Assembly (NCBI RefSeq): GCF_021278965.1 | Contig: NZ_CP065589.1 | Span: forward strand, 1,121,001-1,185,000 | DNA length: 64,000 nt | Reading direction: 5' to 3' | Source: Chryseobacterium capnotolerans | GTDB taxonomy: Bacteria; Bacteroidota; Bacteroidia; Flavobacteriales; Weeksellaceae | Shown: one piece after another, positions 9,423 to 17,007 of the stretch | Layout of the letters: each line of letters begins with the position of its first letter | Numbering within the stretch: the stretch's first letter is position 1 | Made by a program: the position numbers and the translations under genes | The notes under the pieces: generated by a model | Seen by the model: only the letters and a program-made list of their open reading frames with translations | What the model was told of the DNA's origin: nothing | Database searches by the model: none

Positions 9423-10133
9423 ATGACCACGGAAAACATCTTTGAAGCCCTTAGAAACTGGAAAAACCTTATCGATTCTTATACTATTGAAAATGATACG
9501 AATGGAACCGAAATTTGGAATTACTTAAATCAAGGAACTCATTTCAGCGTTTCAGGAAGAGAAATTGAACAATGGGCAAAGAATCTGGAAAAGGACGAAC
9601 TCAAAAGAATTCATGCGTATATAGGTATTCATGAAAAGAAACTGAAGTTTTTTCTGATTGATTCTAAAAGTGATAAAGATGCTGATTTTAGTACTGTTAT
9701 TGCTAAAGATTTTTTATACAATTTTCCGGAATCAAAGATTGAAAGCAGTTGTGATATGGTAGATCTTCCTACTACGATTACCGCAGAATCTGCTATTAAC
9801 CGTAACTTTAGATGGAATATGTTTGGGACAGCCTGGCTTCAGTCTCAGAGAAATAAAGATATTTTTCAGGTGATATCAATTCCTTTTTCAGATTATGAAA
9901 AAATGGGAATTGAAGGGGAGAAAACCTGTACAAGTTTCTTTGGACTTACTGACGATCTGGAAAAGAAAGATTCAGATTTTCCTTATCATATAGAGATTAT
10001 TACTGTAGAAAGCCTTGCTGTAAATCATATGAGCCAAGAAGCGGAAAATTATTCTACTCCAAGACCTCCGTTTTCCGTTGATACCCTTAGTGATTATCAA
10101 CTTTTGAAGCAAAGCAGTAGTGTTTTCGTATAA
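9423..10133 (+). CDS. Hypothetical protein, first gene of a two-component operon
   Basis: A 236-residue protein that I do not recognise. It has no signal peptide or membrane segment, is acidic and rich in aromatic residues, and has a proline-rich stretch YSTPRPPFSVD near the end. The next gene begins within its last codons and the following genes encode a membrane protein, a histidine kinase and a response regulator, so it is likely an accessory of that signalling operon. Because the operon faces the reb array, it may belong to that system. Function unknown. Confidence 0.7.
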   Translation: MTTENIFEALRNWKNLIDSYTIENDTNGTEIWNYLNQGTHFSVSGREIEQWAKNLEKDELKRIHAYIGIHEKKLKFFLIDSKSDKDADFSTVIAKDFLYNFPESKIESSCDMVDLPTTITAESAINRNFRWNMFGTAWLQSQRNKDIFQVISIPFSDYEKMGIEGEKTCTSFFGLTDDLEKKDSDFPYHIEIITVESLAVNHMSQEAENYSTPRPPFSVDTLSDYQLLKQSSSVFV

Positions 10134-10764
10134 CAGTCTGTCTTTGTATCTTCAGATTATGATTAATCTGGTCTTATTGACAGGATTGATTGTATTGATA
10201 AAAGAAAAGGTGAAAGCAAAAGCTCCTGTGATCATACTTCTTTCAGGAGAGTTAATTCTGGAACTTACGGACTTGATTGATCGGATGATGAAGCTCAATA
10301 CTCTCAATACCTATAATTATGCATTGAGCCAGTTTTTTGGTTTAATGATTCTTACGGTGATTTATAACAATTATTATATTCAGCTTTCCCGTGAAGTAAG
10401 ACGGATTATTTATGGTTATGCCGGATTGGTATTGATGGGGAATATGCTCTATGTACAAAAAGAGACATTGGTTACTTTTTATTCCAATATTATAACCAGT
10501 GTCATTATTTGCAGCTATGCAGCCTCTTATTTTATAAAGATTATCAGAGAAGGACGTGTAGAAAAGAAGATGTTCATTGTCAATGTTATTGTTTTTTTAT
10601 TTTTTTCTGTAGAATGTCTCATCTCCACTGCTTTTAATTTTTTAATCAGCAATCATCTGAATTGGGTAGCGCCCATATGGCTTTTTAGAGGCGTTTTGTT
10701 ATTGTCTTTTTATATTGCTTTTATTAATCTGGGATGTGGCGTTGGGAAAATCAGGATCAGATAG
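10120..10764 (+). CDS. Multi-pass membrane protein of the two-component operon
   Basis: A 214-residue protein with about seven hydrophobic segments (for example INLVLLTGLIVLI, FFGLMILTVIYNNYY, FIVNVIVFLFFSVECL). The GTG at 10120 overlaps the preceding stop by 14 bases; an ATG at 10159 is the alternative start and would still keep the first membrane segment. The kinase gene starts within its last 31 bases. It may be the membrane sensor half that works with the short kinase. No named family recognised. Confidence 0.65.
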   Translation: MFSYNSLSLYLQIMINLVLLTGLIVLIKEKVKAKAPVIILLSGELILELTDLIDRMMKLNTLNTYNYALSQFFGLMILTVIYNNYYIQLSREVRRIIYGYAGLVLMGNMLYVQKETLVTFYSNIITSVIICSYAASYFIKIIREGRVEKKMFIVNVIVFLFFSVECLISTAFNFLISNHLNWVAPIWLFRGVLLLSFYIAFINLGCGVGKIRIR

Positions 10765-11483
10765 TTATATGGATATGGATCGGTATTGGACTATTTTTAT
10801 TAACAACTGTATTAATTACATTATTGATTGTTAACTATTTGAAAAGCATACAAAGAAACAAACAAAAGGTTTCTCAACTGGTCCGTAATAACCAAAAAGA
10901 ACACTGGGAGAGTATGCTTCTGCTGCAGGAACAGGATAGAGAACGACTGGCGGAAGAACTTCATGATAACATTATTTCACAGCTGAATATCATCCGTCTG
11001 AATCTTAATGATAAAAAGCCGGAGGAACTCAGCCGGGATTTAAAAAGATCTATGCAGTTGATCCGTGAACTGTCACATAATCTTACCCCTCCGGATCTCA
11101 ATGAAATTGATCTGACGGATTTAATTGAGGACTATCTTGAACAGGTTAATAAAAGTATAGAAGTAATTTTTCGGGCGATCACCATAGGAATACCCATCAG
11201 TAATCTGGTCAAATTGAACCTTTTCAGAATTGTTCAGGAACTCGTTACCAATATTCTGAAACATGCGGAAGCTACAAGAATTGATGTTTCACTGAGAATA
11301 TCTCTGAATTATGTGATACTGACCATTGAAGATAACGGAAAAGGGTTCATCATGGGAAACCATTCCGGAGGTATTGGGATGAGAAATATTAAATCAAGAG
11401 CACAGAAAATAAAAGCGATTTATAAACTTAAAACACAGCCTGAAAAAGGAACAAAATTCATAGCCTGTATGGCAATACAATAA
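10734..11483 (+). CDS. Sensor histidine kinase, HisKA_3 (NarL-type) family
   Basis: A 249-residue kinase. One membrane segment (about 10-34) is followed by a coiled coil and the HisKA_3 dimerisation motif QDRERLAEELHDNIISQLN with the phosphoacceptor His 77. The ATPase domain has an N box (QELVTNILKHAEA), G1 (IEDNGKGF) and G2 (GGIGMRNIKSRA). There is no separate sensing domain; the preceding membrane protein may supply it. It overlaps the upstream gene and is followed after 7 bases by its likely partner, the response regulator. Confidence 0.92.
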   Translation: MWRWENQDQIVIWIWIGIGLFLLTTVLITLLIVNYLKSIQRNKQKVSQLVRNNQKEHWESMLLLQEQDRERLAEELHDNIISQLNIIRLNLNDKKPEELSRDLKRSMQLIRELSHNLTPPDLNEIDLTDLIEDYLEQVNKSIEVIFRAITIGIPISNLVKLNLFRIVQELVTNILKHAEATRIDVSLRISLNYVILTIEDNGKGFIMGNHSGGIGMRNIKSRAQKIKAIYKLKTQPEKGTKFIACMAIQ

Positions 11484-11490
11484 AATAAAC

Positions 11491-12168
11491 ATGGAACATT
11501 CAAAAATTAAAATTGGCATTGTAGATGATGACCTGCTGTTTGTACAGCTTTTAAAAAGCTATATAGAAAGTAACGGGAATTATCAGGTTGTTCTTACATC
11601 AACCGGCGGAGATCAATTTCTTAGTGAAGATCTCCCAGCGCTGGATATCCTGATTCTGGATTTAAGGATGGCAAACGGAGATGGCCTTGAAGTAATGACT
11701 GAACTGTCAAAACAGGAAAACGAAATCAAAATTATAGTGCTTTCCAGCTTCTACAGACGTTCTTTTATGGGACAGATGCTTAAAATGGGAGCTCATGCCT
11801 TTTTATCCAAAGAAATTGAACTCGAGGAGCTGTTAGTGGTGATCAATACCGTTTACAACACCGGACATTATTTCTCCAATGAACAGATTGATGTGATGCG
11901 AACCCAGTTCTCCAATAAACTGCCGGAGTTTCATGCTTTTTCTAAAAATGAACTCACCGAGAGGGAAATTGATGTTTTGAGACTAGTCTGCCAGCAGCTA
12001 AGCACTAAGGAAATTGCAGACTCCCTATTTATTTCTCCCAAAACCGTAGAAACCCATAAGACCAATCTCATGATTAAAACAGGAGTGAAAAATATGGCCG
12101 GATTAGTGATCTATGCTGTACAAAATAACATCATTGATGCCAACGAAATAGTGCTGTTTGATAAATAG
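11491..12168 (+). CDS. LuxR/NarL family response regulator
   Basis: A 225-residue regulator. The receiver domain has acidic residues in GIVDDDLLF, the phosphoacceptor Asp 57 in LDILILDLRM, and a conserved Lys in FLSKEIEL. The C-terminal LuxR HTH is clear: LTEREIDVLRLVCQQLSTKE followed by IADSLFISPKTVETHKTNL. It is phosphorylated by the kinase upstream and would bind promoters as a dimer. The gene ends 68 bases before the convergent reb array, whose promoter is an attractive but unproven target. Confidence 0.93.
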   Translation: MEHSKIKIGIVDDDLLFVQLLKSYIESNGNYQVVLTSTGGDQFLSEDLPALDILILDLRMANGDGLEVMTELSKQENEIKIIVLSSFYRRSFMGQMLKMGAHAFLSKEIELEELLVVINTVYNTGHYFSNEQIDVMRTQFSNKLPEFHAFSKNELTEREIDVLRLVCQQLSTKEIADSLFISPKTVETHKTNLMIKTGVKNMAGLVIYAVQNNIIDANEIVLFDK

Positions 12169-12177
12169 ATATACAGA

Positions 12178-12207
12178 ATCAGGGAGTACACTGATGCACT
12201 CCCTGAT
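12178..12207. terminator. Hairpin between the response regulator gene and the reb array
   Basis: ATCAGGGAGT (12178-12187) pairs perfectly with ACTCCCTGAT (12198-12207) around a 10-base loop. It separates the convergent response regulator and RebB genes. No strong T run follows on either strand. Confidence 0.6.
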
Positions 12208-12235
12208 CACAAGAAATCTAAAAAACACACTATAA

Positions 12236-12514
12236 TTAAGGATTTAATACCTTAGCAATAGAAACAGCATCTGCTATAGTATCCAGACTATAGATCTGGA
12301 TTACCCCTTGTGTAGTGGCAGCCTGACCTAAAATATTCTGTTGGTTTTGTGCAGTTACTGCATTCTCAAACATAATTCCTGTGGAATGCGCTGCTGTTTG
12401 ATATACGTTACTCAACGCTACAGCAGGAGATTCTGCTACTACTTTTACATTGGACTGCGTTACTGCGTCTGTAATTTGCTCGTTTACTGTTGAGCCAGCT
12501 TTTTCGTTAGCCAT
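12236..12514 (-). CDS. RebB family R-body protein, copy 6 (last of tandem array)
   Basis: A 92-residue RebB-domain protein. It has the core ITDAVTQSNVKVVAESPAVA, then LSNVYQTAAHSTGIMFENAV and the NQQN...QAATTQG segment that define this family. RebB proteins are small, hydrophobic-helical building blocks of R-bodies, coiled protein ribbons first known from Paramecium endosymbionts. It is the downstream-most unit and differs from copies 4-5 by VTAQNQQNILGQ and VIQIYSL. It ends in AVSIAKVLNP. Same-strand array; expected to be co-expressed. Confidence 0.9.
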   Translation of the reverse strand: MANEKAGSTVNEQITDAVTQSNVKVVAESPAVALSNVYQTAAHSTGIMFENAVTAQNQQNILGQAATTQGVIQIYSLDTIADAVSIAKVLNP

Positions 12515-12598
12515 GATGATTATTGTTTATTTGGATTTAAAAACAACCGGATTTTCCAGTTGCTCGGATAATGATATTCTGCCTTTAGCAAAAATGAA

Positions 12599-12877
12599 TT
12601 ACGGATTAAGGATCTTAGCCATAGAAACCGCGTCAGCGATCGTATCCAGACTGTAGATCTGAGAGATTCCCTGAGTCGTTGCTGCCTGAGTAACAATGTT
12701 CTGTTGGTTCTGAGAATTCACTGCATTTTCAAACATGATTCCTGTAGAATGTGCAGCAGTTTGATATACGTTACTTAATGCCATTGCAGGAGATTCTGCT
12801 ACTACTTTTACATTGGACTGCGTTACTGCGTCTGTGATTTGTTCGTTTACTGTTGATCCAGCTTTTTCGTTAGCCAT
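12599..12877 (-). CDS. RebB family R-body protein, copy 5
   Basis: A 92-residue RebB-domain protein with the same N-terminus as its neighbours (MANEKAGSTVNEQITDAV) and the HSTGIMFENAV core. It is distinguished by AVNSQNQQNIVTQ and SMAKILNP. RebB-like subunits assemble into R-body ribbons. It is separated from copy 6 by a spacer carrying an imperfect hairpin at about 12547-12560 and from copy 4 by a perfect one. Confidence 0.9.
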   Translation of the reverse strand: MANEKAGSTVNEQITDAVTQSNVKVVAESPAMALSNVYQTAAHSTGIMFENAVNSQNQQNIVTQAATTQGISQIYSLDTIADAVSMAKILNP

Positions 12878-12908
12878 GATGATTATTTTTTATTGGGTTT
12901 TAAAAACA

Positions 12909-12923
12909 GCCGGATTTTCCGGC
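12909..12923 (-). promoter_or_regulatory. Intergenic hairpin between reb copies 4 and 5
   Basis: GCCGGA (12909-12914) pairs perfectly with TCCGGC (12918-12923) around TTT. The same element recurs between the other array members. On the coding strand it is followed by TGTTTT, so it could be a weak terminator, a processing site or a 3'-end stabiliser that tunes the ratio of subunits. Confidence 0.5.
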
Positions 12924-12963
12924 CGTTCGGATGATGATAATTCTGCTTGTCGCAAAAAATGAA

Positions 12964-13242
12964 TTAAGGATTAAGGACTCTAGCAATAGAAACTGCATCA
13001 GCAATGGTATCCAGACTATAGATCTGAGAAATTCCCTGTGTAGTTGCTGCTTGTGTCAAAATATTCTGTTGGTTTTGTGCATTCACTGCATTTTCAAACA
13101 TGATTCCTGTAGAATGTGCCGCTGTTTGATATACGTTACTTAATGCCATTGCAGGAGATTCTGCTACTACTTTTACGTTCGACTGTGTTACTGCGTCTGT
13201 GATTTGCTCGTTTACTGTTGAGCCAGCTTTTTCGTTAGCCAT
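12964..13242 (-). CDS. RebB family R-body protein, copy 4
   Basis: A 92-residue RebB-domain protein, nearly identical to copies 3 and 5. The core SPAMALSNVYQTAAHSTGIM is followed by FENAVNAQNQQNILTQAAT. It ends SIARVLNP, like copy 3. Its near identity to copy 3 suggests a recent duplication or gene conversion. Confidence 0.9.
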   Translation of the reverse strand: MANEKAGSTVNEQITDAVTQSNVKVVAESPAMALSNVYQTAAHSTGIMFENAVNAQNQQNILTQAATTQGISQIYSLDTIADAVSIARVLNP

Positions 13243-13274
13243 AATGATTATTGTTTATTTGAGTTTAGAAAACA

Positions 13275-13289
13275 GCCGGATTTTCCGGT
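13275..13289 (-). promoter_or_regulatory. Intergenic hairpin between reb copies 3 and 4
   Basis: GCCGGA (13275-13280) pairs with TCCGGT (13284-13289), one G-T pair, around TTT. It occupies the same place in the spacer as the hairpin at 12909. Confidence 0.5.
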
Positions 13290-13328
13290 CGTTCGGATAA
13301 TGATAATTCTGCTTTAGCAAAATATGAA

Positions 13329-13607
13329 TTAAGGATTAAGGACTCTAGCAATAGAAACCGCATCAGCAATGGTATCCAGAGTGTAGATCTGAGAAATTCC
13401 CTGTGTAGTTGCTGCTTGTGTCAGAATGTTTTGTTGGTTTTGTGCATTTACTGCATTTTCAAACATGATTCCTGTAGAATGTGCCGCGGTTTGATATACG
13501 TTACTCAATGCTACAGCAGGAGATTCTGCTACTACTTTTACATTCGACTGTGTAACTGCGTCTGTGATTTGTTCGTTTACTGTTGATCCAGTTTTTTCGT
13601 TAGCCAT
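13329..13607 (-). CDS. RebB family R-body protein, copy 3
   Basis: A 92-residue RebB-domain protein. It differs from copy 4 by MANEKTGSTVN, SPAVALSN and YTLDT, and is otherwise almost the same. The spacer downstream keeps the conserved hairpin; the one upstream (about 13636-13652) is degenerate. As with the other copies, no signal peptide is present, as expected for a cytoplasmic inclusion protein. Confidence 0.9.
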   Translation of the reverse strand: MANEKTGSTVNEQITDAVTQSNVKVVAESPAVALSNVYQTAAHSTGIMFENAVNAQNQQNILTQAATTQGISQIYTLDTIADAVSIARVLNP

Positions 13608-13689
13608 AATGATTATTGTTTATTTGAGGTTAGATACAAACGGTTTTTCCGATTGTTAAAATGAGGTTCTGCCTTTAGCAAAAAATGAA

Positions 13690-13950
13690 TTAAGGAGTAA
13701 GGATTTTAGCAATAGAGATCGCATCAGCGATGGTATCTTTGCTGTAAATTTGAGTAACACCCTGCGTTGTGGCAGCTTGCGTTAAAATATTATGTTGATT
13801 TTGTGCATTCATTGCATTTTCAAACATAATACCTGTAGAATGTGCAGCGGTTTGGTACACATTACTTAACGCTACAGCAGGCGATTCTGCTACTACTTTT
13901 ACGTTCGACTGGGTTACTGCGTCTGTGATTTGTCCGTTTACTGGTGGCAT
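13690..13950 (-). CDS. RebB family R-body protein, copy 2 (shortened N-terminus)
   Basis: An 86-residue RebB-domain protein beginning MPPVNGQITDAVTQSNVKV, so it lacks the MANEKAGST leader of copies 3-6. The core HSTGIMFENAMNAQNQHNIL is intact, and the tail has YSKDTIADAISIAKILTP. It is intermediate between the near-identical copies 3-6 and the more distant copy 1. Confidence 0.88.
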   Translation of the reverse strand: MPPVNGQITDAVTQSNVKVVAESPAVALSNVYQTAAHSTGIMFENAMNAQNQHNILTQAATTQGVTQIYSKDTIADAISIAKILTP

Positions 13951-13979
13951 AATGATTATTGTTTATGGGTTAGAAACAA

Positions 13980-13992
13980 CCGGATTTTCCGG
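13980..13992 (-). promoter_or_regulatory. Intergenic hairpin between reb copies 1 and 2
   Basis: CCGGA (13980-13984) pairs with TCCGG (13988-13992) around TTT, in the same position as the hairpins between the later copies. Confidence 0.45.
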
Positions 13993-14021
13993 CTGAGAAA
14001 ATGATTTTTTATTTAAAAACA

Positions 14022-14282
14022 TTAAGGTCTCAGGATCTTAGCAATAGAAACCGCATCTGATACCGTATCCAGGCTATAGATCTGCAGAATTCCCTGAGTG
14101 GTTGCTGCCTGACCTAAAATATTCTGTTGGTTCTGATTCGTTACTGCATTTTGAAACATAATGCCTGTGGAATGGGCTGCAGATTGATAGACATTACTTA
14201 ACGCCATTGCAGGAGATTCTCCTATTACTTTTACGTTGGTCTGCGTTACTGCGTCCGTGATTTGTTCATTGACTGTTGCCAT
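14022..14282 (-). CDS. RebB family R-body protein, copy 1 of tandem array
   Basis: An 86-residue RebB-domain protein, MATVNEQITDAVTQTNVKVI at the start. It has GESPAMALSNVYQSAAHSTG and IMFQNAVTNQNQQN in the core, then SLDTVSDAVSIAKILRP. It is the most diverged of the array and shares QTNV and GESPA with the isolated copy at 17008, so it may be close to the ancestral unit. R-body subunit by family. Confidence 0.9.
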   Translation of the reverse strand: MATVNEQITDAVTQTNVKVIGESPAMALSNVYQSAAHSTGIMFQNAVTNQNQQNILGQAATTQGILQIYSLDTVSDAVSIAKILRP

Positions 14283-14772
14283 AGTTGTAATTGTTTTTTT
14301 TGAGATATGATCTCGGTTAATAATTATTGAGGTAAACTAGTTTTCTATGATATTTTTAAACTCACAACAGATCCTGCAGATGAAATACATTTCAAAAGCA
14401 TTGATATAGACTGGTAATTGATGATTAGATCTGAAGGGTGATTCTTATTACAATGGTTGAAACCATTATCTGTAAGATCTGTGCGAGTTTAAAGGATATT
14501 TTTAAAGCTCAACAAACAAAAAATGTTGTTGAAAAAAGGATGCGGCTACCATTTTTAATATCTGTCTTAAAAATGAATTCCTGTGGTACAGCTGCTGGCA
14601 ATGTCGGATTCCTTTTGGGCTTGAAAATGGATTCTGAATGATTGTTTTTGAACATTGACAGCATTGAAAGACGGTGCAAAAATTGACGTTGACCTGATTG
14701 TATATATGGATAGCACCGGATCTTAATGGTTACAGGAAAGTAAACCGCATCCGTAGTATTAAGAAGTCGGGG
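14283..14772. other. Non-coding gap inside the reb locus
   Basis: About 490 bases separate the tandem array from the diverged RebB-like gene. I see no convincing gene on either strand. A short plus-strand frame (14438-14641) has no family features. The gap could hold a separate promoter for the array, which would let subunits be expressed apart from the upstream partner genes. Confidence 0.4.
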
Positions 14773-15000
14773 TTAAAACCTGCCCTTTTTTAAAATTCCC
14801 AATTCTCTGTATTTCAGTTTTCCGGAACTCATTTTTTTCATGCCCATGACATTATTGGCTATTCCCATCATAGAGTCTCTTTGCTGATTTAATACAGAAT
14901 TGATCTGCATTAATCCTGTAGAATGTGCACTTACCTGAGCAGAAATAGCCTGAGGTACTGCTGTGGACATTCCAGTGATTATTGTATTGATTTCGTTCAT
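14773..15000 (-). CDS. Diverged RebB-like small protein (75 aa)
   Basis: A 75-residue protein with the RebB-like centre SAQVSAHSTGLMQINSVLNQ, which matches the HSTGIMFENAV...NQQN pattern of the array in order and spacing. It lacks the N-terminal ITDAVTQ block and the AATTQG segment and ends in a basic tail (KLKYRELGILKKGRF). It may be a capping or nucleating variant, but that is a guess. It starts 23 bases after the end of the preceding coiled-coil gene. Confidence 0.72.
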   Translation of the reverse strand: MNEINTIITGMSTAVPQAISAQVSAHSTGLMQINSVLNQQRDSMMGIANNVMGMKKMSSGKLKYRELGILKKGRF

Positions 15001-15023
15001 AATAACTATTGGTGTTTGATGAT

Positions 15024-15404
15024 TTATGGTCGGATATTTCCAAATCTTGCGTTCAGCTTATTCATCCTGTCCACGATTTTGATCTCCTTCTGCCTTAGCT
15101 TTGCCGTGGAAGCTTCCTGAAGTTTTTTCAACTGTTCTTCATAATTCATAGAAGGAATTTCAGGAGGATTGGCTGCTGACGGAACCGGAGCCGCTTCTTG
15201 CTGTTTAACCGCTTCTTCCAGCTTTTGGAGTAAAGGAGCCAGTGACTTCATTGTTTCTTTGATTGCCTTTTCTTTGATGTAGTTAACGATTTCATCTTCA
15301 TGCCTCAAAACAAAAGGCATAATCTCTTCCTGAACCATTTCAGGTTCAGTCACTGCTGCCGGCCGTTGGGCTACAGGAGTTTTCTGGGGAACTTTTCTGT
15401 TCAT
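15024..15404 (-). CDS. Reb-locus coiled-coil/helical protein of unknown function
   Basis: A 126-residue protein when started at ATG 15404 (MNRKVPQKTPVAQRPAAVTE). An upstream start at 15497 would overlap the previous gene by 65 bases and is unlikely. It has a proline-rich N-terminus, a charged helical middle with EDEIVNYIKEKAIKETMKSL, a second proline-rich linker and a C-terminal helix rich in Lys, Gln and Glu. It is likely a structural or scaffold partner of the reb products. I recognise no family. Confidence 0.68.
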   Translation of the reverse strand: MNRKVPQKTPVAQRPAAVTEPEMVQEEIMPFVLRHEDEIVNYIKEKAIKETMKSLAPLLQKLEEAVKQQEAAPVPSAANPPEIPSMNYEEQLKKLQEASTAKLRQKEIKIVDRMNKLNARFGNIRP

Positions 15405-15432
15405 AAGTGTTGTTTTTAAGATTAAAATAGAA

Positions 15433-16257
15433 TTACAGTAAATAATTAATGAATGCTGCTGCCGCTCTCCAATCCCGATTGAGATCCTGAACAACAATAT
15501 ATCCTACTGCTTCCAGGGCAATGCATGCAGAAATAGCATTTGCTGAAAGCATTTCTTTTAATTGATCCTGAGGCAGTTTCAGAATATAGTCACTTGGGAA
15601 TAAAGTGTTTTTAGGATGACTTTCAGCTCCTTCGTTGACTATGATTCTCAGAATTTGTTGGAAATAGTGAGCAATCAGCCTGGAAACCTGAAATTCCAGT
15701 TCTCTTTTCAATTCCACAATTTGTTCGGTGGTTATTAAATCTGAAACTGCTGATACATCCACATCATGTACGGAATATAAAGCCTCTCCCGTATCAGAAG
15801 GAGTGATGGTAATATCTGTTTTGAGGATACATTTTGTCTTTTCAAGATTGATGGTAAGCAATTTTGAATCGGATTCCGGAGCTGCAATATCGCTCAATGT
15901 AGTAAGCGGGAGAATTCTTACATTACAGTAAAAAGCTTTGGGATCATCCAGTTTAATCATCACAACCGCTATTCCTGTCGCTTTTTCTTTAGGCTCTACC
16001 ACAAAACATTGATAATTGGTATACTTTCTAGCGCTTCTACAGTTCACCAACCTGATTGTTGGCTGGATGTTGATGTCTGAGGTCTGGAGATTAAATACAA
16101 AACGGTCTGCATTATTTTCAGCTTTTTTGTGATCTGTACTTTTGGTATCCAGATAAGAGCTGTCATGTGCTCTGATCAAATAAAGGCGTTCATTTAAATC
16201 ACTTAAACTCTCCAGATTTAAAATTTTAGCGGGTCTGGTTACTGATGAATAATTCAT
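15433..16257 (-). CDS. Reb-locus protein of unknown function (274 aa)
   Basis: A 274-residue protein that I cannot place in a family. The N-terminal half is beta-rich (LYLIRAHDSSYLDTKSTDHK, IRLVNCRSARKYTNYQCFVV). The C-terminal half is helical and contains AISACIALEAVGYIVVQDLN. The last part resembles the RebB-associated pattern of a hydrophobic helix after an 'NAIS' stretch, but this is not strong. Its ATG overlaps a TGA stop in the upstream frame as ATGA, implying translational coupling to the gene at 16254-16990. Confidence 0.7.
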   Translation of the reverse strand: MNYSSVTRPAKILNLESLSDLNERLYLIRAHDSSYLDTKSTDHKKAENNADRFVFNLQTSDINIQPTIRLVNCRSARKYTNYQCFVVEPKEKATGIAVVMIKLDDPKAFYCNVRILPLTTLSDIAAPESDSKLLTINLEKTKCILKTDITITPSDTGEALYSVHDVDVSAVSDLITTEQIVELKRELEFQVSRLIAHYFQQILRIIVNEGAESHPKNTLFPSDYILKLPQDQLKEMLSANAISACIALEAVGYIVVQDLNRDWRAAAAFINYLL

Positions 16258-16990
16258 GTCTTATTATTTTTGAATTTGTTAATGAGTTGGGTTATTATTG
16301 TTTTTTTCTCTGTTTGCTCTTCAGTTTCCCCTGAAGTAATTATTGGTTTTACGAGTGGCTGTGTCAGTTTTACTGACTTCAATACTAATTTTCCCTCATG
16401 TGCAGCCGTGATAAAGTTTTTTCTCATATTTTCTTTCTCTGATGAGGTTTCTTCCTGAATGAGAGGTGGTGCTACCCGTTTTTTTTTTCGCTCTCCTCAG
16501 TCCCGTTAGGAACTTCTGTAAAAGAAGTAGGGGAGGAATGAGGTTCATTAGAGACAGGAAGCGTGTTGACATTATAAATAGTATTGGAAACTTTAGCTTT
16601 TACTTCTGCATAATCACTTACCATTTTAAATAAGTCTTTCATCATTTCATTTCCTTTTCCTGCATCTTGTCCCTGCAAAATTTCTGTTGGTGGAGTGGAT
16701 GCCTCTTTACTGCCCGGAGCTGGCCCGAAAGTCGTTCCGTAGGTCAATAAATTATTAGCAAGTCTGCTCAATGCGATAAGACCGACCTGTTCAAAGCCCT
16801 TTAAAAAGGATTGTAAGTCCTGAACCATCATTCCTGTAGACTGTTCAATCATTACTTTTGTTACTCCGGTCATTGGGGAAGCCTTAGGAGGTGCCAGCAC
16901 CTCACTGTTCACAAATACGACAGCTTTCTCCGCCGGAGTTGTGGCTTCCACTGCCTGAGATTGTGGGTTTTCACTGTTGAGTTCATTCAT
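16254..16990 (-). CDS. Diverged RebB-like protein with A10-tract frame break
   Basis: The N-terminal 172 residues (16990-16472) are in one frame and contain VTKVMIEQSTGMMVQDLQSF, which fits the RebB 'STG(I/M)M' core, followed by LSRLANNLL. That frame ends soon after a run of ten A (coding strand; 16489-16498). With eleven, it continues as KKKRVAPPLIQEETSSEKEN to a TGA at 16254 that overlaps the next gene's ATG, giving about 245 residues. The neat stop/start overlap shows the downstream part is real coding sequence. The break is either an assembly error or slippage on A10. Confidence 0.68.
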
Positions 16991-17007
16991 GATGGGAAGG
17001 TTTTAGG

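Larger units (their letters stand above)
12236..14282 (-). repeat. Tandem array of six reb gene units
   Basis: Six RebB genes repeat at 12236, 12599, 12964, 13329, 13690 and 14022, with start-to-start spacings of 363, 365, 365, 343 and 332 bases. The first four units share almost the whole gene and the intergenic spacer; the last two are shorter at the N-terminus and more diverged. The regular spacing and shared spacer point to serial tandem duplication. Such an array is a likely site of copy-number change by recombination. Confidence 0.9.

Noticed and set aside
12236..14282. Regular ~365-base repeats as a CRISPR array
   Set aside because: The repeated units are whole RebB genes with spacers that are themselves similar; no short identical repeats with unique spacers and no cas genes.
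14570..14640. Possible decayed RebB copy on the minus strand (SSCTTGIHF)
   Set aside because: Only a short similarity to the STGIMF core with stops around it; too weak to call.
14438..14641. Plus-strand open frame in the reb gap
   Set aside because: No start context, family pattern or conservation signal; sits in AT-rich non-coding DNA.
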